DNA from: Variovorax ginsengisoli
Lineage (GTDB): Bacteria; Pseudomonadota; Gammaproteobacteria; Burkholderiales; Burkholderiaceae_C
Length of the DNA: 64,000 bases
Direction: 5' to 3'
Assembly: GCF_030486595.1 (NCBI RefSeq)
Contig: NZ_JAUJZH010000020.1
Coordinates: 62,001-126,000, forward strand
The position numbers and the translations under genes are program-made. A model generated the notes under the pieces. It ran no database searches and was not told where the DNA came from. It was given only the letters and a program-made list of their open reading frames with translations. This document shows positions 17,941 to 26,539 of this stretch, piece by piece. Numbering within the stretch: position 1 is the stretch's first letter; each line of letters starts with the position of its first letter.

Positions 17941-18387
17941 ATGGCTACCAACACCGTCCGTCTGCACCGCGTGCTGCGCACCCCGCCCGAGCGGGTCTAC
18001 CGTGCCTTCGTCGAACCCAAGGCATTCGAGCGCTGGCTGCCGCCCTTCGGCTTTACCGGCGAAGTCCACAGCATGGAGCCCGTGGTCGGCGGCGCCTGGC
18101 GCATGTCCTTCACCACATTTAGCAGCGGCCACAGCCACTCCTTCGGCGGCAAGTACCTCGAACTCGTGCCCGGCCAGCGTATCGCCTACGACGCGAGCTT
18201 CGATGACCCCAACCTGCCGGGCACCATGAAGACCACCGTGACCCTCACCGCCGTGTCCTGCGGCACTGACGTGGCGATCGTGCAGGAAGGCATCCCCGAG
18301 ATGATTCCTGTCGAGATGTGCTACCTGGGCTGGCAGGAGTCGCTCGTGTCGCTGGCCCAGCTGGTCGAGCCGAATATTCCGAATTGA
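17941..18387 (+). CDS. SRPBCC (AHSA1-like) protein
   Basis: This is a 148-residue START-fold protein of the Activator of Hsp90 ATPase 1-like group. It has the usual layout: TVRLHRVLRTPPERVYRAFVEPKAFERWLPP at the N-terminus, a GGAWRMSF strand, the central GGKYLELVPGQRIAYD, and the final amphipathic helix LGWQESLVSLAQLVE. GGAG lies upstream of the ATG. Bacterial members bind hydrophobic ligands; none is evident here. The 231 bp upstream, shared with the divergent SDR gene, hold no ORF I trust. Confidence 0.87.
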   Translation: MATNTVRLHRVLRTPPERVYRAFVEPKAFERWLPPFGFTGEVHSMEPVVGGAWRMSFTTFSSGHSHSFGGKYLELVPGQRIAYDASFDDPNLPGTMKTTVTLTAVSCGTDVAIVQEGIPEMIPVEMCYLGWQESLVSLAQLVEPNIPN

Positions 18388-18407
18388 AGCGCCGGCATCC
18401 GGCAGCC

Positions 18408-18977
18408 TCAAGCCCGCTGGTTGCGCAGCCAGGTCTCGCGGCTGAGCCGGTAAAGGCACATCCGCTTCAGTTCGCCCTCCGGCAAGGCCGGATTGGGGTG
18501 GTCGAAATCCTCGTCGGGGTTGGTGGTCATGCCGACGCGCGCCATGACCGCGCGCGAAGGCAGGTTGACCAGCGGCGTGAACGACACGATTTCTTCGAGC
18601 CGAAGTTGCTCGAAGGCCACGTGCAGCGCCGCCCTGGCACCCTCGGTGGCGTAGCCCTTTCCCCAATGCGCCCGGGCCAGGCGGTAGCCGAGTTCCACGC
18701 ACGGCATGAAGGGCAGGGCCCGGCGCGGGATCGACAGGCCGATGAAGCCGATGAGACCCGGGGACTCGCGCGTCTCCACCGCCCAGTTGCCCCAGCCCCG
18801 GGCGTCGAAGCCGGCCTGCCAGCCGTCCAGCTCGCGATCGCTGGCCTCGCGGGTCTTCAGGCCAGCGAAGAAGCGCATGACCATCGGATCCGCGTTCATC
18901 TCGGCGTACGGCGCGCGATCGGATTCCTTCCACTCGCGAAGCTGCAGCCGCTGGGTGGTGATCCGGATCGGGGTCAT
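18408..18977 (-). CDS. GNAT-family N-acetyltransferase (RimJ/RimL type)
   Basis: This 189-residue acetyltransferase resembles RimJ/RimL. It begins TQRLQLREWKESDRAPYAEM. The acetyl-CoA site is in VELGYRLARAHWGKGYATEGARAAL, and the typical SRAVMARVGM follows. Its ATG overlaps the stop of the SRPBCC gene by 4 nt, so the two are translationally coupled. The substrate is unknown: ribosomal protein, antibiotic or polyamine-like amines are all possible in this family. Confidence 0.9.
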   Translation of the reverse strand: MTPIRITTQRLQLREWKESDRAPYAEMNADPMVMRFFAGLKTREASDRELDGWQAGFDARGWGNWAVETRESPGLIGFIGLSIPRRALPFMPCVELGYRLARAHWGKGYATEGARAALHVAFEQLRLEEIVSFTPLVNLPSRAVMARVGMTTNPDEDFDHPNPALPEGELKRMCLYRLSRETWLRNQRA

Positions 18978-19384
18978 GGGTGCTGCCGCTCCACCAGTTG
19001 CTTCAACGCCGCCAGGTCCCGGCGCACATGGGCGACGTCCGCCTCGAAGCTCTGCGCGCTGGCGTCCGCCGGCCGAATGACCACGAAACTCAGCAGGCTG
19101 CCGTCGCCGCAGGGCGTGACCCGGAACGCGTTGTGGACGCTGACGCCGTTCGGCAGCGTGACGTCGTGGTCGAGCACGCCGAAGGCATTGGCGGGCGCCA
19201 TCGCCACCTTGACCTCGCCCATCGGCGAGTCTGCGAACCATTCGCCATCGCGCTGCGTGATGCCCTTGGCCAGGCCGGATGCCCAGAGCGGCAGCTTGTC
19301 CATCTGGCGGGCGAAGGCGTAGACCACGTCGGCCGGGACATCGACGGCCTGGGTGACGACCACTGCTTCGTTCGACATCGCCAT
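18974..19384 (-). CDS. SRPBCC family protein
   Basis: This 136-residue polyketide-cyclase/START-like protein runs from VVVTQAVDVPADVVYAFARQMDKLPLWASG through MAPANAFGVLDHDVTLPNG to a final helix FEADVAHVRRDLAALKQL. Starts at 19384 and 19378 are both possible, with AAGGAA upstream. It is the first gene of a two-gene operon with the GNAT protein and is divergent from the TetR gene, which may control it. Confidence 0.82.
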   Translation of the reverse strand: MAMSNEAVVVTQAVDVPADVVYAFARQMDKLPLWASGLAKGITQRDGEWFADSPMGEVKVAMAPANAFGVLDHDVTLPNGVSVHNAFRVTPCGDGSLLSFVVIRPADASAQSFEADVAHVRRDLAALKQLVERQHP

Positions 19385-19461
19385 CTGTTCCTTTCGACGA
19401 ATTCGGCGTCGATTGTGGCCCTGACTGGCGATGCGATGCACCGCCCATTGTTGCCCGTTGA

Positions 19462-19477
19462 GCGAATAATCGTTCGC
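19462..19477. promoter_or_regulatory. candidate TetR operator
   Basis: GCGAATAATCGTTCGC has 5-bp inverted arms (GCGAA/TTCGC) in the 124-bp space between the SRPBCC gene and the divergent tetR gene. The ATCGTT core recurs over the promoter of the downstream oxidoreductase genes (20113-20118). It is a plausible autoregulatory site. Confidence 0.5.
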
Positions 19478-19508
19478 CAAAGCGCCAGAAAGTACTAAGA
19501 TCGCCCCC

Positions 19509-20081
19509 GTGAAACCCAAGGACGACGAAAAGCTCCGCGCCATCGCCGAGGCCACCTTCACGCTGGTCGAGCAGACCGGCCTGAGCGGCCTCACCATGGC
19601 GGCCATCGCGCGCGAGGCGGGCCTGGCCACGGGCACGCTGTACGTCTACTTCAAGTCGAAGGAAGAGCTGATGGTCGCGCTCTACGAGCAGGCCAAGACC
19701 TCGACCACGGCCAGCCTCATGCACGGCGACGACCCCAAGGCGCCGTTTCGCAGCCGCTTCCAGCACATGTGGATGAACTGGCTCGACCACCGACTCACGC
19801 ACTATGCGCAGGTCGTCTTCATCGAGCAGTACTACAACTCCCCCTGGTTCAGCGAAGAGAGCCGCAACCTCTCGGCCCGGCTCATCAAGGCCTGGATCGA
19901 CCTGATCGAGACCGCCAAGTCGCAGCAGATCCTGAAGGATGTGCCCACCGTGCTGCTCATCAACAGCTTCGGCGGCTCGGTGCGCGAGACCGCCAACCTG
20001 CTTCGCTCGGGCGCCCTCCAGCGCACCGACGCCAACCTGGCCATGGCCTTCGGCCTCTGCTGGGACGGCATCAAAGCCTGA
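19509..20081 (+). CDS. TetR/AcrR-family regulator
   Basis: This 190-residue regulator has a typical N-terminal TetR helix-turn-helix: AIAEATFTLVEQTGLSGLTMAAIAREAGLATGTLYVYFKSKEELM, residues 11-55. The C-terminal helical domain is a ligand pocket. It lies upstream of, and co-directional with, the two-subunit molybdenum hydroxylase genes after a 76-nt gap containing a separate promoter. It probably controls them, itself, or the divergent SRPBCC-GNAT pair. Confidence 0.9.
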   Translation: MKPKDDEKLRAIAEATFTLVEQTGLSGLTMAAIAREAGLATGTLYVYFKSKEELMVALYEQAKTSTTASLMHGDDPKAPFRSRFQHMWMNWLDHRLTHYAQVVFIEQYYNSPWFSEESRNLSARLIKAWIDLIETAKSQQILKDVPTVLLINSFGGSVRETANLLRSGALQRTDANLAMAFGLCWDGIKA

Positions 20082-20088
20082 AAACCCC

Positions 20089-20117
20089 TTGACCCGCCGA
20101 AGCCACAGGTCTATCGT
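20089..20117 (+). promoter_or_regulatory. promoter of the molybdenum hydroxylase genes
   Basis: TTGACC at 20089-20094 and TATCGT at 20112-20117 are separated by 17 nt, a good sigma-70 arrangement. The -10 overlaps ATCGTTTAGC, which resembles AATCGTTCGCC in the tetR upstream region, so repression by the TetR protein is plausible. Confidence 0.55.
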
Positions 20118-20157
20118 TTAGCCGAATTTTTGTTCACCCAAAAGAAGAGAGCCCACC

Positions 20158-20631
20158 ATGACCACCCTCAGCATCAACGGCAAGGACCGGCAGGTCGACG
20201 CCGACCCCTCCACCCCCATCCTCTGGGCCTTGCGCGACACGCTGGGCATGACCGGCACCAAGTTCGGCTGCGGCGCGGCGCTTTGCGGGGCCTGCACGGT
20301 GCACCTCAACGGCCAGGCGATCCGCTCGTGCATCACGCCGATCTCGGCCGCGGCGGGCCAGAAGATCACCACCATCGAGGCCGTCACCGACGGCAGCGAC
20401 AAGGTCGGCAAGGCCGTGAGCGCCGCCTGGGTCAAGCACGACGTGGCGCAGTGCGGCTACTGTCAAAGCGGGCAGATCATGTCGGCCACGGCCTTCCTCA
20501 AGACGATCGCGCCCGGCAAGCTGCCCAGCGATGCCGACATCGATTCGGCGATGGCCGGCAACATCTGCCGCTGCGGCACTTACGCCCGCATCCGCGCCGC
20601 GGTGGCCGACGCCGCCAAGGCACTGGCTTGA
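20158..20631 (+). CDS. (2Fe-2S) small subunit of an isoquinoline 1-oxidoreductase-type enzyme
   Basis: This 157-residue electron-transfer subunit belongs to the xanthine oxidase family. The N-terminal plant-type ferredoxin domain has CGCGAALCGACTVH around residues 39-51 and a fourth cysteine in RSCITP. The C-terminal four-helix domain has QCGYCQSGQI and NICRCGTYARI for the second cluster. It works with the molybdopterin subunit encoded 17 nt downstream. Characterised relatives (IorA) hydroxylate N-heterocycles or oxidise aldehydes. The actual substrate is unknown. Confidence 0.92.
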   Translation: MTTLSINGKDRQVDADPSTPILWALRDTLGMTGTKFGCGAALCGACTVHLNGQAIRSCITPISAAAGQKITTIEAVTDGSDKVGKAVSAAWVKHDVAQCGYCQSGQIMSATAFLKTIAPGKLPSDADIDSAMAGNICRCGTYARIRAAVADAAKALA

Positions 20632-20648
20632 AGGACAAGGGGATCACC

Positions 20649-22922
20649 ATGAACTTCGACCCGACCACCTTCGAGCTGCCCGCCAATCTTCGCGCGCTGA
20701 TGACCACGCGCGACGATGAACAAGCCGAACCCCAGGGCCTCCCGCGCCGCAGCTTCCTCAAGCTCACGGCGGCGGGCGGCTTCGCGCTCGGCGTTTTCCC
20801 GACGGCCGTGCTGGCGCAGGAAGACGGCAAGAGCGCAGCGGCAGCAGCACCCGCCAAGGCCGCGGCGGGCTTGAAGCCGCTGCAGCAGCCGGCTGCCTTC
20901 GTGCACATCGACCGCGACGGCACCACCACCATCACCATCAACCGGCTCGACTTCGGCCAGGGCGTGCAGACCGGCCTGCCGATGATCCTGGCCGAAGAAC
21001 TCGACGCCGACTGGTCGAAGGTCAAGAGCGTGCACGGCAGCAACGACCCGGCCTACGTCGACCCCGCCTTCGGCATGCACATCACGGGCGGCTCGGGCTC
21101 GATCAAGAACTCGTACACCCAGTACCGCGAACTCGGCGCCCGCATGCGCGCCATGCTGGTCGGCGCGGCGGCGGCCCAGTGGAAGCTCGCCCCGGCCTCG
21201 CTGCAGACGCGCGACGGCTTCGTCATCAGCCCCCTGGGCAAGAAGCTCGGCTACGGCGAGCTGGCCGAAGCGGCGATGAAGCAGCCGGTGCCCGAGACGG
21301 TCAAGCTCAAGGACCCGAAGGACTTCCGCCTCATCGGCAAGCCCACCGGCCGGCTCGATGCGAAGGCCAAGTCCAGCGGCCATCAGGACTACGGCATCGA
21401 CATGAAGCTGCCCGGCATGCTGACCGCCGTGGTGGCGCATCCGCCGGTGTTCGGCTCCAAGATCAAGTCGGTCGACGACAGCGCCGCGAAGGCGATCAAG
21501 GGCGTCAAGGCCGTGCTGCGCGTGCCGCTCGACCGCGGTGCCGAAGGCGTGGCCGTGGTCGCCGATGGCTACTGGCCCGCCAAGCAGGGCCGCGATGCGC
21601 TCAAGATCGAATGGGACGCGAGCGGCGTCGAGAAGGTCGACAGCGAGAAGCAGTTGGTGCAATACCGCGAGCTCGCCACCAAGCCGGGCGCCCGCAAGTA
21701 CGACGCCGACGTCTCGAAGATCGCCGGCGCGGCGCACAAGATCGATGCCGAGTTCGTCTTCCCGTACCTGGCGCATGCGCCGATGGAGCCGCTCAACTGC
21801 ACCGTCCACCTGGTCGGCGGCAAGGCGGTCGTGTGGACCGGCACGCAGATGCCGGGCATCGACGGTATGGCGGCGGCCAAGGTGCTGGGCGTGCCGCCCG
21901 AGAACGTCAAGGTCAACGTGCAGATGGCGGGCGGCGGCTTCGGCCGTCGCGGCTTGCTGACAAGTGATTTCGTGGTCGAGGCCTGCGGCGTGGTCAAGGC
22001 TGCGCAGGCGGCGGGCATCAAGGCGCCGATCCGCACCTTGTGGAGCCGCGAGGACGACATCAAGGGCGGCTACTACCGCCCGATGCATCTGCACACCGCC
22101 AAGATCGGCTTCGACGCGCAGGGCAACGTCACGGGCTGGGACCACGTCATCGTCGGCCAGTCGCTGCTGATGGGCAGCATGTTCGAGCCGATGATGGTCA
22201 AGGACGGCATCGACGCCACCGCGGTCGAAGGCATGAAGGAGCCGTATGCGCTGCCGATGCGACTCACGGTGCACCACCCCAAGCTCAACGTGCCGGTGCT
22301 GTGGTGGCGCAGCGTGGGGTCGACCCACACGGCCTTCGTCATGGAGACGCTGCTCGACGAGATCGCGCGCACCACCAGGCAGGACCCGGTCGCCTACCGC
22401 ATGAAGCTCATCGGCGACAAGCACCCGCGCCACAAGGCGGCGCTGCAGCTGGCGGTCGACAAGTCCGGCTATGGCAAGAAGAAGCTCGAAGCCGGCCGGG
22501 CCTGGGGCGTGGCGGTGCATGAGTCTTTCGACTCGGTGGTGGCCTATGTGGTCGAAGCCTCGGTGAAGGACGGCACGCCCACGCTGCACAACGTGACGGC
22601 CGGCGTGCACTGCAACCTGGTGGTCAACCCGAAGAGCGTCGAGGCGCAGGTGCAGGGCGGCGCGGTGATGGCGCTGTCGATGTGCCTGCCGGGCGCCGCG
22701 ATCACCTTGAAGGACGGCGTGGTGCAGCAGAGCAACTTCGGCGACTTCGTGGTGCCGCGGATGACGGACATGCCGCAGATCGCCGTGTTCACGGTGCCGA
22801 GTGCGGATGCGCCTACGGGCATGGGCGAGCCGGGCCTGCCGCCGTTGGCGCCAGCGTTTGCGAATGCGGTGGCGGCGATCACTGGCAAGCCGGTGCGGGA
22901 GCTGCCTTTCAAGCTGGCTTGA
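20649..22922 (+). CDS. molybdopterin-binding large subunit, isoquinoline 1-oxidoreductase (IorB) type
   Basis: This 757-residue protein carries the molybdenum cofactor and active site. A twin-arginine motif, RRSFLKLTAAGGFALG, lies at about residues 33-48 after a long n-region, so the enzyme is probably exported folded with its small subunit. Family landmarks include FVHIDRDGTTTITINRLDFGQGVQTGLPMI, GGGFGRRG and the C-terminal GMGEPGLPPLAPAFANAV containing the catalytic glutamate. No cytochrome subunit or XdhC-like maturation gene is adjacent; electron acceptor unknown. A serine hydrolase gene follows after 14 nt. Confidence 0.93.
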   Translation: MNFDPTTFELPANLRALMTTRDDEQAEPQGLPRRSFLKLTAAGGFALGVFPTAVLAQEDGKSAAAAAPAKAAAGLKPLQQPAAFVHIDRDGTTTITINRLDFGQGVQTGLPMILAEELDADWSKVKSVHGSNDPAYVDPAFGMHITGGSGSIKNSYTQYRELGARMRAMLVGAAAAQWKLAPASLQTRDGFVISPLGKKLGYGELAEAAMKQPVPETVKLKDPKDFRLIGKPTGRLDAKAKSSGHQDYGIDMKLPGMLTAVVAHPPVFGSKIKSVDDSAAKAIKGVKAVLRVPLDRGAEGVAVVADGYWPAKQGRDALKIEWDASGVEKVDSEKQLVQYRELATKPGARKYDADVSKIAGAAHKIDAEFVFPYLAHAPMEPLNCTVHLVGGKAVVWTGTQMPGIDGMAAAKVLGVPPENVKVNVQMAGGGFGRRGLLTSDFVVEACGVVKAAQAAGIKAPIRTLWSREDDIKGGYYRPMHLHTAKIGFDAQGNVTGWDHVIVGQSLLMGSMFEPMMVKDGIDATAVEGMKEPYALPMRLTVHHPKLNVPVLWWRSVGSTHTAFVMETLLDEIARTTRQDPVAYRMKLIGDKHPRHKAALQLAVDKSGYGKKKLEAGRAWGVAVHESFDSVVAYVVEASVKDGTPTLHNVTAGVHCNLVVNPKSVEAQVQGGAVMALSMCLPGAAITLKDGVVQQSNFGDFVVPRMTDMPQIAVFTVPSADAPTGMGEPGLPPLAPAFANAVAAITGKPVRELPFKLA

Positions 22923-22936
22923 GGGCGAGCGGCGCC

Positions 22937-24010
22937 ATGCGCAGATCGCTGGCGGCCCTCTGCGCGGTGGCGCTGGCCACGCTGTGCGCCATCGCGATGC
23001 CGGCCGGCGCGCCACGCGCCGAGCCGGCCAGCGTCGACCCTGTCGCCGCGGGCTGGAACGCCGCGGCACTCGATGCGGTGATCGACTATGTCGCCCGCCA
23101 GAAGTCGACCGGCCTGGTCATCGTCCAGAACGACAAACTCATCGCCGAGAAACTCTGGCCGCCGGCCGCGGACGCCAGGGGATTCCGTGCCGCCTTCGTG
23201 CACGGCACGGCGGCGGACGGCGCAACGCTGGAGGACGTCGCCTCGCAGCAGAAGAGCTTCGTTGCGATCCTCGCCGGTATCGCGGTCGACAAGGGTTTGC
23301 TGGATGTCTCGCGGCCGGTGACGTCGTACATCGGCGCTGGCTGGTCGAAGGCGACGCCGCAGCAGGAGGCCGCGATTGCCGTGCGCAACCTGATGGAGAT
23401 GAATTCGGGCTTGAAGGAAGACCTGAGCTTCGACGCGGCGCCGGACGCGAAGTTCTTCTACAACACGCCGGGCTACGCGGTGATGAAGCCGGTGCTCGAA
23501 GCGGCGGCCAAGCAGCCGCTGACCGAGATCACTCAAGCCTGGCTCGCGCGCCCCGCCGGCATGAACGACACGGGCTGGCGCAAGCGTCCGGCGCTGATGG
23601 CGGATGTCGGCAACCCGACTGGACTGGTCACGACGCCGGGGGACATCGCCCGCATGGGGCAGGTCGTTTTGAACGGCGGAGTGACGGACGCGGGCGTGCG
23701 CGTGATTTCCAAGGCGCAGTTCGATGCGCTCTTCGTGCGGACGAAGACGAATCCATCCTATGGACGGCTCTGGTGGCTCAACGGTGGCGCTGAGACCGTC
23801 GGTGTGGGCGCCAATGCGCGGCGTCGGCCCGGTCCGTTGGTCGCCGCCGCTCCTGCGGACATGGTGGCTGCGATGGGCGCGCTGGACCGCAGGCTGTTCG
23901 TCGTGCCGAGCCGCAAGCTGGTTGTCGTGCGCACGGGGCAGGCGGCGGTGGACCGGGACTTCGATGAGCAGCTTTGGCGGCTTCTGGTTAGGGCGATGCC
24001 TGCCAGTTGA
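22937..24010 (+). CDS. secreted serine hydrolase of the beta-lactamase/PBP fold
   Basis: This 357-residue protein has a Sec signal (hydrophobic residues about 5-25). The class C beta-lactamase-like motifs are SQQK (SxxK) in DVASQQKSFVAILAG and YNTPGY in the YxN position. It resembles bacterial 6-aminohexanoate-dimer hydrolase or esterase relatives rather than true beta-lactamases. The start at 22937 lies 14 nt after the molybdenum hydroxylase, suggesting the same operon. Substrate unknown. Confidence 0.85.
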   Translation: MRRSLAALCAVALATLCAIAMPAGAPRAEPASVDPVAAGWNAAALDAVIDYVARQKSTGLVIVQNDKLIAEKLWPPAADARGFRAAFVHGTAADGATLEDVASQQKSFVAILAGIAVDKGLLDVSRPVTSYIGAGWSKATPQQEAAIAVRNLMEMNSGLKEDLSFDAAPDAKFFYNTPGYAVMKPVLEAAAKQPLTEITQAWLARPAGMNDTGWRKRPALMADVGNPTGLVTTPGDIARMGQVVLNGGVTDAGVRVISKAQFDALFVRTKTNPSYGRLWWLNGGAETVGVGANARRRPGPLVAAAPADMVAAMGALDRRLFVVPSRKLVVVRTGQAAVDRDFDEQLWRLLVRAMPAS

Positions 24011-24588
24011 TGGAACGAAAGGTGGGTGCCGAAAATTCGGGCGACTGCCGCAACACCCGCCAGATCCTGCAGGCCGCCAGCGCGATGGCGACCGATCTGC
24101 TGCGCGCGCAGGAGCAGGACGACGACGGCATCCCGCTGCTGCACCCCGTGAGCTGCAGCCGCGACGGCGCCGAGCCGATCGTCATCGACCTGCCGACTCC
24201 GCGCGAGCAGGCCGAGCGCATCGCCGAGCTGATGGCCAGCGCCCACAACGAAGGCCATGCCTGGGGCGACATGGCGGTGCTGTGCCGCAGCTGGGCGCTG
24301 ATGGACGAATGCGCCAAGGCGCTAAGCCGCCGCCGCCTGCCGCACAAGGTGCGCAAGGGCGCGCGCGACTTCGACCCGCTGGCCGTCACCATCAAGGTGA
24401 TGACCCTGCATGCGAGCAAGGGGCTGGAGTTTCCGGTAGTGGCGGTGATGGGCGCGCGGCAGGCCGTGGCGGGTGGTGATCGCAATACCGCGGAGGAGGG
24501 CGATCCGCTGGAGGAGATGCGCTTGTTCTATGTGGGGGCGACGCGGGCGACCTCGCGGTTGATCGTGGCGAATGCGGTGCCCGTGTGA
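24010..24588 (+). pseudogene. C-terminal fragment of a UvrD/Rep-type superfamily 1 helicase
   Basis: The 192-codon frame contains only the distal part of an SF1 helicase: DCRNTRQILQAA (motif IV-like), IKVMTLHASKGLEFPVVAV (motif V) and EEMRLFYVGATRATSRLIV (motif VI). Walker A, the DExx box and the rest of domain 1A are absent, so it cannot be an active helicase. Its ATG overlaps the stop of the upstream hydrolase by one base, and the helicase homology starts within about 15 codons. This suggests a deletion or fusion junction at about 24.01-24.05 kb. It may be a relic or a repurposed small protein. Confidence 0.75.
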
Positions 24589-24646
24589 GCGGCCATCGGC
24601 GGCGTTTCGACGCCCTTGAGAGTACCCGCGCCCGATCGGACCGGGC

Positions 24647-25549
24647 TCATCTTGGTTTCGATTTCGCTTCGCTGGTCGCAGGCTGAGTCCTGCTCCGTTC
24701 GAGCAACACCGAGGACAGCGCAAGGACATTCGCCTGAGGCGCCTCCTTGCGCCAGATCAGGCAGGTCTTCGCATGCCCGAATGTCGAGCGAAGCTTGTGA
24801 ACGCTCAGCCGGTCGCGCTCCGCATAGACCTGGAGCACGCTGCGAGGCAACAGCGCGATCCCCATGCCGACCGCGACGCAGCCGAGGATGAGGTTGTACG
24901 AGGCGACTTCGACGATGCGCTCTGGCGTGACGTGCGCGCGCGCAAACCAGTCTTCGAGTCGCTTGCGATGCGGGCAGCCTGGATGGAAGGCAAGTATCGT
25001 CGTCGAAGACAGGTCCTTCGGCCCCGAGATCGTGGCGTGCTTCGCCTCGGCCACGATGACCAGTTCCTCGTCATAGATGATCATCGACGCCAGCCTGCGG
25101 TCCGTCACCGGCTCCGCGATGAGTGCCGCATCGAGACTGCCATCGACAACCTGGTCGATCAGCTGCTGCGGGTTCCCTGAGTAGAGCTCCAGCGCGACCT
25201 CCGGGTAGCGCTCGTGAAATCGACCAAGCGGCTCCGGCAGACGTACCGCCGCCGTGCTCTCCATGGCGCCAAGCCGCATCACTCCGATGGGTCGATCCAT
25301 CCGAACAGCACTCGCGGCCTCGCTGGCCAGATCCAGCAAGCGGTCCGCGTAGGTCGCGAGGATTCGGCCGGACGGCGAGAGATGCATTTTTCGGCCCTCC
25401 CGCGTGAACAGCTCCACGCCCAACTTCTCTTCCAGCACCTGAATGCGCGCTGACACGCTCGACTGAGCACGATGCAGCACTTCCCCTGCGCGCGCTATGC
25501 CGCCGGCCTTGATCACTGCCCTGAACACTTGAAGATCAGATAGCTCCAT
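24647..25549 (-). CDS. LysR-family transcriptional regulator
   Basis: This 300-residue LysR regulator has the wHTH in LQVFRAVIKAGGIARAGEVLHRAQSSVSARIQVLEEKLGVELFTREGRKMHLSPSG. The effector domain is related to PtrR/GltC-type proteins (GVMRLGAMESTAAVRLPEPLGRFHERYP). It is divergent from the dehydrogenase-EamA pair with 116 bp between, which contains a TTTCTAGAAA dyad, so it probably controls that pair. Its last 76 bp closely resemble 31348-31424. Confidence 0.92.
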   Translation of the reverse strand: MELSDLQVFRAVIKAGGIARAGEVLHRAQSSVSARIQVLEEKLGVELFTREGRKMHLSPSGRILATYADRLLDLASEAASAVRMDRPIGVMRLGAMESTAAVRLPEPLGRFHERYPEVALELYSGNPQQLIDQVVDGSLDAALIAEPVTDRRLASMIIYDEELVIVAEAKHATISGPKDLSSTTILAFHPGCPHRKRLEDWFARAHVTPERIVEVASYNLILGCVAVGMGIALLPRSVLQVYAERDRLSVHKLRSTFGHAKTCLIWRKEAPQANVLALSSVLLERSRTQPATSEAKSKPR

Positions 25550-25589
25550 ACATCGCCCGTTCCGAACTTTTCGTTCTCGATAACTCGTT

Positions 25590-25599
25590 TTCTAGAAAG
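25590..25599. promoter_or_regulatory. candidate LysR-box dyad
   Basis: TTTCTAGAAA is a perfect 10-bp palindrome in the 116-bp space between the LysR gene and the dehydrogenase gene. Nearby CCGCTAAAGCGG (25637-25648) is a small hairpin close to the dehydrogenase start. Either may take part in control. Confidence 0.4.
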
Positions 25600-25665
25600 T
25601 GGGGTTTTGCCTAAAGTGAGTACAGCCTGAATCGGTCCGCTAAAGCGGCAAAGGAAAGCTCTCAC

Positions 25666-26538
25666 ATGAAAGTTGGAATAGTCGGCGTCGGTGTCATGGG
25701 CGAACCCATGGCTAGAAATCTCCACAAGGCAGGGCATGGCGTCACGGTCTACAACCGAACACCAAGCCGATGCGATCCCCTGAGGCCATTGGGCATCCAG
25801 GTTGCAGAGTCCGCTCGCGAAGCCATCGAGGTTTCCGAGGCCGTCATCCTCATGGTGCCCAGTCACGTGGAAGTCGACCAGGCGTTGGAGCGTACGCAGC
25901 AAGGCGCGATCCGGGCGCCGGTGTGGGGCAAGACCATCGTGTTGATGGCCACTGTTGCGCCGGCCTATTCAGTCGAGCTTGCCAAGAGCCTCGAAGCCGT
26001 CGGCGCGCGCTACGTCGAGGCTCCCGTTTCGGGTTCCAGGCAGCCAGCGGAGACGGCGCAACTCGTCATCCTGGCGTCGGCTGCAGAAGAGAGCCACATC
26101 GACTACGTCCAGTCGATCTTCGATGCCGTCGGCAAGAAGACGGTGCGCTGCGGGCCGGTCCCGACCGCCATGCGGATGAAGCTCGCCAATCAACTCTTGC
26201 TGATCGCATGCTTCGAGGCGATCTCCGAGGCAACGCACTTCGCCGCAGGCATTGGCCTCGACGTGCCGCTGTTCCTGGAGCTGGCCCAGGCGGGGCCGCT
26301 TGCCAACGACGTGTTGCGCTCCAAGGTCGCCAAGCTGGTGGCGGACGATTTCACGCAGCAGGCGCCCATTCGCCACGTGGCCAAGGACATCGGTCTGGTT
26401 TGCGAGGAGGCGGCTCAACGTGGCGTGTGGCTGCCGATCGCCACGGTCAATCACTCGTTGTTCGCCGAGGCGATGGCGGCCGGGCTGGCGCAAGACGACG
26501 CCATCGGAATCATCAAGATCTTGCGCAAGGGAAGATGA
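25666..26538 (+). CDS. NAD(P)-dependent oxidoreductase, 3-hydroxyisobutyrate dehydrogenase family
   Basis: This 290-residue beta-hydroxyacid dehydrogenase has the N-terminal VGIVGVGVMGEPMARNLHKAGH (GxGxxG), the substrate loop EAPVSGSRQPAE at about residue 122, and the catalytic lysine in AMRMKLANQLLL near residue 170. Relatives act on 3-hydroxyisobutyrate, tartronate semialdehyde or small hydroxy acids; the exact substrate is unclear. An EamA transporter gene begins one nucleotide after its stop, implying a substrate-uptake or product-export partner. Confidence 0.9.
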   Translation: MKVGIVGVGVMGEPMARNLHKAGHGVTVYNRTPSRCDPLRPLGIQVAESAREAIEVSEAVILMVPSHVEVDQALERTQQGAIRAPVWGKTIVLMATVAPAYSVELAKSLEAVGARYVEAPVSGSRQPAETAQLVILASAAEESHIDYVQSIFDAVGKKTVRCGPVPTAMRMKLANQLLLIACFEAISEATHFAAGIGLDVPLFLELAQAGPLANDVLRSKVAKLVADDFTQQAPIRHVAKDIGLVCEEAAQRGVWLPIATVNHSLFAEAMAAGLAQDDAIGIIKILRKGR

Positions 26539-26539
26539 G

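Noticed and set aside
20580..23069. Long minus-strand frame over the molybdenum hydroxylase gene
   Set aside because: High GC makes long antisense frames common. The plus strand carries all conserved motifs of the family, while the minus frame has none.
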